From assembly GCA_964399635.1 (NCBI GenBank), contig CAYNRU010000029.1, positions 3,038 through 67,037 of the forward strand: a stretch of DNA of 64,000 nucleotides, read 5' to 3'. The stretch is from UBA4615 sp964399635 (GTDB lineage Bacteria; Pseudomonadota; Gammaproteobacteria; Burkholderiales; Burkholderiaceae_E). The notes below the pieces were generated by a model, which saw nothing but the letters and a program-made list of their open reading frames with translations, was not told the origin of the DNA and did not search any database. The position numbers were made by a program, and so were the translations under genes. Within the stretch, counting starts at the first letter, position 1, and every line of letters starts with the position of its first letter. Below, one piece after another: positions 60,001-64,000 of this stretch.

Positions 60001-62318
60001 GGGCGCGCAACAGCCGGCTCAACCAGCTCACCGCCTGGTCCAACGACCCGCTGACCGATCCGCCGTCCGAATGGTTCCTGCTGCAGGACCGGCGCACTCG
60101 CGAGGCGTGGAGCGTCGCGCCCTCGGCCTGGGGCGACGCCAACGCCGTGTATCGCGTGTCGCACAGTGCCGGCCACAGCGTGATCGGCCACCGTCGCGGC
60201 GACCTGGAGGTCAGTGCCGCCTGGTGCGTCGACGCGCAGGCCTCGGTCAAGCAGGTGCGGCTGCGGCTGCGCAACCGCGGTGCGCGCACGCTCGAGCTGC
60301 GCGTGATCGGTATCGCCGAATGGATGATGGGCGCCCAGCGCCGCGACCGCGCGACCGCGCACACAGCGCTGTTCCGCCAGCGCCTGCCCGACGGCAGGCT
60401 GACAGCGCTGCTGTGCACCCAGCGCGAGCGTTCGGCGGGCTTCGGCGAGGGGACCGCGTTCCTCGCGCTGGCCGGGCCCGCCGACGACGAGGACGACTGG
60501 ACCTGCGACCGGCGCGAGTGCTTCGATGCGCGAGGCCGCCTGGTGCTGCCCGATCACTTCGGCGAGCAGCGCGGCGGCGGACTCGATCCGTGCGCCGCGA
60601 TCGCTGCCTCGGTGACGCTGGCCGCGGGCGAGTCCGTCGAGCGAGTCTTCCTCCTCGGCCATGCGGACAGCCCCGACGCGGCGCGCGCCCTCGCCACGCG
60701 CGCCGCAACGCAGCCCGCGCAGATGCGTATCGAGCAGGCCTCCTCGAGCTGGGACGCGCTGCTCGGCGCGATCACCGTGACGACGCCGGATCCGCTGTTC
60801 GATGTGATGGTCAATCGCTGGCTGCTGTACCAGACCGTGGCGTGCAGGCTCTGGGCCCGGTCCGGCTTCTATCAGGCGGGTGGTGCAACCGGCTTTCGCG
60901 ACCAGCTGCAGGACGCGATGGCCCTCACCTGGGCGGCACCGCAGCACCTGCGTGCGCAGATCGTCCTGTGCGCGTCGCGCCAGTTCGTCGCCGGCGACGT
61001 ACAGCACTGGTGGCACGCACCGCTCGGCGCCGGTGTACGGACGCATTTCTCGGACGACCTGCTGTGGCTGCCTCTGGCCTGCCTGCGTTACCTGCGCGCC
61101 ACCGGCGACGCCGCGCTCCTCGACGTTGCGGTGCATTTCCTAGACGGCGCCGGGATCCCCGCGGGTGCCGAGGACCTGTACGACACACCCACCGTCAGCA
61201 TGCAGGCCGCGAGTGTGTACGAGCATGCCGCGCTCGCGATCGACCGCAGCCTGCGCGTCGGCGCGCACGGTCTGCCGCTGATGGGTTGCGGCGACTGGAA
61301 CGACGGCATGAACCGTGTCGGCCACGAGGGCCGTGGCGAGTCGGTCTGGCTGGCCTGGTTCCTGTGCCCCATCGTCGCCGGGTTCGCGGTGCTCGCGCGG
61401 GAACGCGGCGAGACCGAACGCGCCAGCGACTGGGAGCTTGCGGCGAACGGCTGGCGGGTGGCGCTCGAGTCCCAGGCGTGGGACGGCGCCTGGTATCGCC
61501 GTGCCTTCTTCGATGACGGCAGCGCACTCGGCGCGCAGGCCAACGGCGAGGCGCGCATCGACCTGATCGCCCAGGCCTGGGCGGTGCTCTCGGGTGCGGC
61601 TCCGCCCGCGCGCCAGCGCGCCGCGATGCAGTCGGCCGATGCGCTGCTGGTGGACCGCGAGGCCGGTCTGATCCGGCTGCTCGATCCGCCGCTGGTGCAG
61701 GCGCTGCCGAGCGCCGGCTACATCCAGGCCTACCCGCCCGGCGTACGCGAGAACGGTGGTCAGTACTCGCACGCAGGCGTCTGGGCGCTGATGGCCTGGG
61801 CCGCGCTGGCCGGCAGCGACTACGCGCTGCCCGGCGACGGTGACACCGCATACCGCTATTTTCGTCACCTGAGCCCGGCGCATCGCGCCAGCGATCCGAG
61901 CCTCGGCCCGACCTACGGCATCGAGCCCTACGTGATGGCGGCCGACGTCTACACGCAGCCGCCGTACGTCGGCCGCGGCGGCTGGAGCTGGTACACCGGC
62001 GCCGCCGGATGGCTGCACCGGGCGGCGATCGAGTCGATCCTCGGCCTGGACCTGCGGGCCGACCTGCTCTCGGTCTCGCCCTGCCTGCCCTCGGACTGGC
62101 CGCAGGCCGAGCTCGTGCTTCGCCGCGACGGCCGCACGATGCGTTTCGTCCTCGTGCGCGAGAGCGGCGCCGCGGCGCTTGCGACGGCGCTGCGGCTCGA
62201 CGCACTGCTGCTGGGCGTCGGTGAGTCGCTGCGCTGGCCCGAGCTGGGTGCGAACAGCTGCTTCGTCATCCCCCTCGGGGCGCCGGCGGCCACGGTGCGG
62301 GACGCTGCAGCTGCCTGA
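54051..62318 (+). CDS. ndvB: Cyclic beta-1,2-glucan synthase (NdvB/Cgs-type)
   Basis: About 2755 aa, close to Brucella Cgs and rhizobial NdvB (about 2830-2870). Order: soluble N-terminal part; membrane helices near residue 405-465; GT84 glucosyltransferase from about 476, with LTLDSDTRLPPG near 629 and the W-box HRWIRGDWQLLPF near 779; more helices at about 820-1000; the cyclisation (GH189-type) region from about 1026 (TSPTNIGMYLLSAACANRFG); beta-sandwich regions; and a C-terminal GH94 phosphorylase domain from about 1945, with LANEAFGAHLSEVGGGYTWA and the catalytic GCGDWNDGMN near 2413. It makes osmoregulated periplasmic glucans. No ATG is available at the right place; GTG 54051 overlaps the preceding stop. 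Confidence 0.92.
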   Translation: MRRASLSRWVPEASPSLCDMLDDARGPLEPPIRAEIFGRERFEQHGASLAATHRSESASWRAANFYPRLHANIAMLRDAHRYIGAQAAMGYDVSPAAEWLLDNFHLIEAQLRTIREGLPRRYFRSLPLLTEPPLAGLPRIYGVAWAFVAHTDGAFDDDLLAAFLIAYQRVCALDLGESWALPTTLRIVLVEQLRRLAERVAANKAARELANLCCDRLSTIPIEDLAAVLRLLEHRGVARVFLAQMAQRLQDNADPGDPLSKHRHWLQRELPDPAAARLQQIADQAADNLSVGNAVGSLRVIDAADWPDIVSRTSPLMRLMLGSPLFEAEDTATRDHTLHGIERLARHSGRGELAVAQALLACMGGASDADAAVAGHWLGGTGRPGLLRALGLREGALAHGRALVRRMALPIYLGALLTGTLGLVAWVMWHAQDGGAPLSAWILLPAVLALFPASEAVVAVINRLISESVHPQPLPRLALAQGVPPEHRVIVVIPAMLTDPASTERLARRLLLHHLANVEDHTQFALLTDFTDADRPTLASDAALLAHAVQQIVALNLDHGGTPECGAAPRFIVLHRARRFSESEQRWIGWERKRGKLEQLVVALAEGRADAFLDLGAESRIAADTRHVLTLDSDTRLPPGRLRALVGVAAHPRNQPRLDAGGRRVVAGYGILQPRVATPLPAAGELTPFHWMFAGQCGIDPYSAASSEVYQDVFGEGSFCGKGLLDVHAVHAVLCGRLPEERVLSHDLLEGSLVRCAAVSDITVVEEAPSHADVAAARAHRWIRGDWQLLPFLVRGHLRLRAINRWKMLDNLRRSLVAPASLALLLLALAGLAGAPPVVLVLALILMAFVAGPLMGAMAGLLPSRRDVAGFHFGYHALADLARALLGGLWHLAMLPQQALLALDALARTVWRMAVSRRHLLQWTTAASAQARMKMDLASVVRRHAIEPVAACTLLGVLLAMGAASPLLAAVLCVLWAGSPLWIWWSGRVRPVDAEAVLPRQDRAYLEGVARDTWRLFERCVGPEDKHLPPDNLQTAPSDMTAHRTSPTNIGMYLLSAACANRFGWIDTAELVSRLEATLGTLATLPRHRGHFLNWYDTLSGAALLPMYVSTVDSGNLSGHLLAVAGACRELARADTAGPQLRALADRCEHLAWEPEFGFLYHPKRHLFHIGYRVAEQHLDAAFYDLLASESRLTSLLAIAKGEVPMRHWAALGRPFYAVGTVAGLRSWSGSMFEYLMPGLVLDEPPGSVLADACRAALREQVAFSAALSVPWGISESAYAGRDHTLAYQYAPHGVPRLALRRTPTDELVIAPYATALAAQVAARRACANFAALEGLGARGRYGFIEALDFSPARQALGATFTHVGTYMAHHQGMTIVALANLLLAGAPRRWGMSHARLEAVSPLLHERAPREVSTLHAPPEGPLPQTLQRGPPGMLREVLPGANAVEPTHVLSNGRYSVTLRANGAGESRLGIAGISRSRDDALRDALGSFLYLRWDRQPRPVSITQHPAPDPNAVYRSTYHGDRVCFEASWPELQAHTTVWVSPEDDVEFRQVELRNLGERTLELELLSAFEVTLTDPRADEAHPAFSNLFVRAAWRSPHQALVFERTPRLGTQQGLWAAHFLAGSEPPVLAVQAQTDRARWLGRNRAASQPLAAFDAMPQTTIQTGQALDTGLDPVCALAVHLRIEPHSKALLTFATAASDNGGVLSAVIDKYRQASHVQRASLMSATLTGIRLRALRIGPESFAAIQSLTTALVCCLARPRSAADRAQGPVGDVCDKRVLWRFGISGDRPIVLVSAGTRQDLGLLRALSQALGVWAWGGVACDLVIVDTEPTSYTMALHAELSGMRERHAADIAAQGGPAVTAMHVLRAETLSGDEWSTLAHLARVRLRADGRPLLHHVQEWIDAHEQAFERRHGTSTTPVALPWATDAPVPAPVGGFAQGSGEFSFDVGARMRPTRPWINVLANEAFGAHLSEVGGGYTWARNSRLNQLTAWSNDPLTDPPSEWFLLQDRRTREAWSVAPSAWGDANAVYRVSHSAGHSVIGHRRGDLEVSAAWCVDAQASVKQVRLRLRNRGARTLELRVIGIAEWMMGAQRRDRATAHTALFRQRLPDGRLTALLCTQRERSAGFGEGTAFLALAGPADDEDDWTCDRRECFDARGRLVLPDHFGEQRGGGLDPCAAIAASVTLAAGESVERVFLLGHADSPDAARALATRAATQPAQMRIEQASSSWDALLGAITVTTPDPLFDVMVNRWLLYQTVACRLWARSGFYQAGGATGFRDQLQDAMALTWAAPQHLRAQIVLCASRQFVAGDVQHWWHAPLGAGVRTHFSDDLLWLPLACLRYLRATGDAALLDVAVHFLDGAGIPAGAEDLYDTPTVSMQAASVYEHAALAIDRSLRVGAHGLPLMGCGDWNDGMNRVGHEGRGESVWLAWFLCPIVAGFAVLARERGETERASDWELAANGWRVALESQAWDGAWYRRAFFDDGSALGAQANGEARIDLIAQAWAVLSGAAPPARQRAAMQSADALLVDREAGLIRLLDPPLVQALPSAGYIQAYPPGVRENGGQYSHAGVWALMAWAALAGSDYALPGDGDTAYRYFRHLSPAHRASDPSLGPTYGIEPYVMAADVYTQPPYVGRGGWSWYTGAAGWLHRAAIESILGLDLRADLLSVSPCLPSDWPQAELVLRRDGRTMRFVLVRESGAAALATALRLDALLLGVGESLRWPELGANSCFVIPLGAPAATVRDAAAA

Positions 62319-62403
62319 GCGGTGCACGCAGGGTACCGGTGCGTACGGTCGGGCACGGCTGGTTCGCCGACGCGCGCATCGGGGAACCCCGCGGCGCGGC
62401 CGC

Positions 62404-62628
62404 TCAGCTGCGGTGGGGCGCGAACGAGCCCGCGGGCCTGCGGTTGAACACGAAGGTCCGGGCCGGCGTCGAACTGACCGCAGCGCTGTCGATGAAGTCG
62501 ACGTGGATGGACATCACGCCGGCGTACTCCGGCGCGCCCGCCATGGCCCGCTCGGTCTCATTGGCGATCGCAGCGGCCTCCTTGTCCCAGGCCTGTGGAT
62601 CGCTTGCGGCGAGCGTGCTGCCCGTCAC
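62404..62628 (-). CDS. Hypothetical protein, probably truncated at its 5' end
   Basis: 74 aa from GTG 62628: VTGSTLAASDPQAWDKEAAA to the C terminus NRRPAGSFAPHRS. The protein-like character continues upstream of the GTG in the same frame (PPTLNGAASAHADVEVRSTE) to a stop near 62725, with no other start codon, so the true beginning seems lost. It looks like the C-terminal part of an exported protein. Family not recognised. Confidence 0.4.
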   Translation of the reverse strand: MTGSTLAASDPQAWDKEAAAIANETERAMAGAPEYAGVMSIHVDFIDSAAVSSTPARTFVFNRRPAGSFAPHRS

Positions 62629-62999
62629 GATGATGGTGACCAGATGCTCGGTCGAGCGGACCTCGACATCGGCATGTGCGCTCGCCGCGCCGTTCAGCGT
62701 AGGCGGCAGGGCAGCGAGCGTTCACGGGTCGCGATCCTGGCCTCGATGCCAGGGTCGAGGCTGATGCGGTGCATGTCGTTGTCGAATCCGCGTCATTCCT
62801 TTCCAGATTCCGGCTCAAAGCCGCACTAAGCGTTAGGAAGTGTCAGATTCTGTCTCGTCGACTTAACCCGCGCTCAGACCGCAAAATCGACCTGATACAG
62901 TCCGCATCCGCGCGACGGACGACCGTTCGTCGGCGCCCCCGATCGCCTCGATGCGATGCATTCCGGGCCGATGCAAGCCCACCAACACAAGGAACTCTC
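62629..62999. other. 371-base region with possible gene remnants
   Basis: On the minus strand an ATG at 62774 opens a 26-residue frame starting MHRISLDPGIEARIATRERS that ends at 62694; the wording recalls the start of isochorismatase-type hydrolases but is short. It lies just before the truncated frame at 62404-62628. From 62820 to 62999 no gene is seen; this should hold the promoter of the DUF937 gene, but no good promoter was found. Confidence 0.3.
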
Positions 63000-64000
63000 A
63001 TGGTCACTGACCTTTTAGCAATGATTTCCTCGGGCCCCGGCCGATCGCTCGCTGAGCATGCAGCCAAGATGCTGGGCGAATCCGATACGGGGATGCGCTC
63101 CGCGGTCGACGCGCTCGTGCCCACGCTGCTCGGGGGCATGGCGCACAAGGCATCGTCGCCGTCCGGCGCGGCCGACCTGTTCAAGCTGGTCAGCGGCTCG
63201 AACGTCGACGCTGGCCTGATGGGCAACATCGCGTCGATGCTCGGCGGTAGCCCGCAGACGAACACGCTGCTGTCCCAGGGCACGGCGCTGACGTCCAGCC
63301 TGCTGGGCGACAGGGCCGGCGCCCTCGCCACCGCGCTTGCCGGTGTGAGCAACATCAAGCCGACCTCGGCGATCAGCACGCTCGGCCTGGTGACCCCGCT
63401 GCTGTTCTCCGTCCTCAAGAAGTTCATCGGCGAGGGCAAGCTCGATGCGGGTGGCCTCGCCAGTCTGCTTCTCGGCCAGAAGGCGCACCTCGAAAAGGCC
63501 AACATCGATCCGCGCCTCACGAAGGCGCTGGGCTTCGGCAGCCTGTCGAGCATGCTCGGCGCGACCCCCGCCCCCGAGGCGCGCCACGTCGAGCCGATGG
63601 TCCGTGTGGTGGAGACGCCCGCTCCGTCGCTGCTGCGCCGCCTGCTGCCCTGGCTCGCCGCGCTGATCGCCGCGTTTGTGGCCTGGCAGTTCCTGAGCAG
63701 GCCGACCCCGGTGCCCGAGGTGAGGCCGGCGGCCGTCACCGCTCCTGCAGCCACCCCGGCGCCCGCGTTCGCGCTGCCTGCATCGGTGTTCTTCGATGTC
63801 AACCTCGCGACGATCGGCGAAGAGGGCCGCAAGGTCATCGCAGCCGCCGCGGCGTTCGCCAAGGCTGGCGCGAAGATCGACCTGACCGGCTATACGGACA
63901 AGACCGGCGACGCCGCGCGCAACGAGGAACTGGCCAAGGAGCGTGCGCTTGCGGTGAAGGCGGCGCTCGTCGCGGCCGGCGTGCCCGAGTCGTCGATCGG
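63000..64000 (+). CDS. DUF937-OmpA fusion protein (partial)
   Basis: The first 333 or so residues of a gene running off the window. Residues 1-190 are a DUF937 domain (Leu/Gly/Ser-rich helices such as GLMGNIASMLGGSPQT), then a membrane helix near residues 214-235 (LLPWLAALIAAFVAWQFL), a Pro-rich linker, and an OmpA-like domain with VFFDVNLATIGEEGRKVI and LTGYTDKTGDAARNEELAKE, which binds peptidoglycan in relatives. The protein probably spans the inner membrane and reaches the cell wall. ATG 63000 has AAGGAA about 8 bases upstream. Confidence 0.88.
   Translation, partial: MVTDLLAMISSGPGRSLAEHAAKMLGESDTGMRSAVDALVPTLLGGMAHKASSPSGAADLFKLVSGSNVDAGLMGNIASMLGGSPQTNTLLSQGTALTSSLLGDRAGALATALAGVSNIKPTSAISTLGLVTPLLFSVLKKFIGEGKLDAGGLASLLLGQKAHLEKANIDPRLTKALGFGSLSSMLGATPAPEARHVEPMVRVVETPAPSLLRRLLPWLAALIAAFVAWQFLSRPTPVPEVRPAAVTAPAATPAPAFALPASVFFDVNLATIGEEGRKVIAAAAAFAKAGAKIDLTGYTDKTGDAARNEELAKERALAVKAALVAAGVPESSI

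Overview
The window looks like the replication-origin region of a very GC-rich betaproteobacterium of the order Burkholderiales that carries photosynthesis genes. Three things support this: the dnaA-dnaN-gyrB order without recF, the rpmH-rnpA-yidD-yidC-mnmE order on the other side of the origin, and a block of bacteriochlorophyll and spheroidene-type carotenoid genes. Neighbouring families (Bug/TctC receptors, PEP-CTERM proteins) fit the same group. The exact genus cannot be read from the sequence.

Region 1 (1-9280) is one edge of a photosynthesis gene cluster: the 3' end of ppsR, crtA-crtD-crtC, then crtI plus a small membrane protein on the other strand, then bchG, a PucC/LhaA-type membrane protein, bchP and another small membrane protein. 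crtI and bchG diverge from a 76-base gap that holds two near-consensus PpsR sites 26 bp apart. crtB, crtE, crtF and the reaction-centre genes are not in the window.

Region 2 (9456-16437) is accessory metabolism: a sulfatase, a HAD phosphatase, a RIO-type kinase, an amidase, a Bug receptor, a maleate-isomerase-like protein lacking both expected cysteines, and a tiny protein resembling the two ends of a flagellar rod protein.

Region 3 (16476-25443) is the most unusual unit. A four-gene operon (large sulfatase, DUF2092 protein and two exported proteins sharing a GVARRxxRR motif) is divergent from a membrane-protein gene. Beside it are a stand-alone receiver, a FixJ-type regulator and a PAS histidine kinase. 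The divergent promoter gap carries two copies of a TTGGAC-N4-GTCCAA palindrome 53 bp apart, and a related palindrome precedes the kinase gene. The geometry matches boxes known for FixJ-type regulators, so I infer a self-contained two-component regulon.

Region 4 (25598-40007) is the core origin region: gyrB, dnaN and dnaA run left, while rpmH, rnpA, yidD, yidC and finally mnmE run right. The dnaA-rpmH gap has a perfect DnaA box. A LysR regulator, HAD phosphatase, class III aminotransferase and Tm-1-like gene sit between yidC and mnmE.

Region 5 (40309-64000) is accessory again: two tandem PEP-CTERM proteins, a decayed TetR gene next to a thiolase / SCP2-type thiolase / P450 group (probably sterol or lipid side-chain catabolism), a possible lipid-modification group (phosphatidylserine decarboxylase, class III aminotransferase, small membrane protein, GT4 and MGDG-synthase-like glycosyltransferases), a Crp/Fnr regulator, a giant cyclic beta-1,2-glucan synthase (about 2755 aa), a probable gene remnant, and the start of a DUF937-OmpA protein that runs off the window. 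I saw no tRNA, rRNA, CRISPR array, insertion sequence or prophage.
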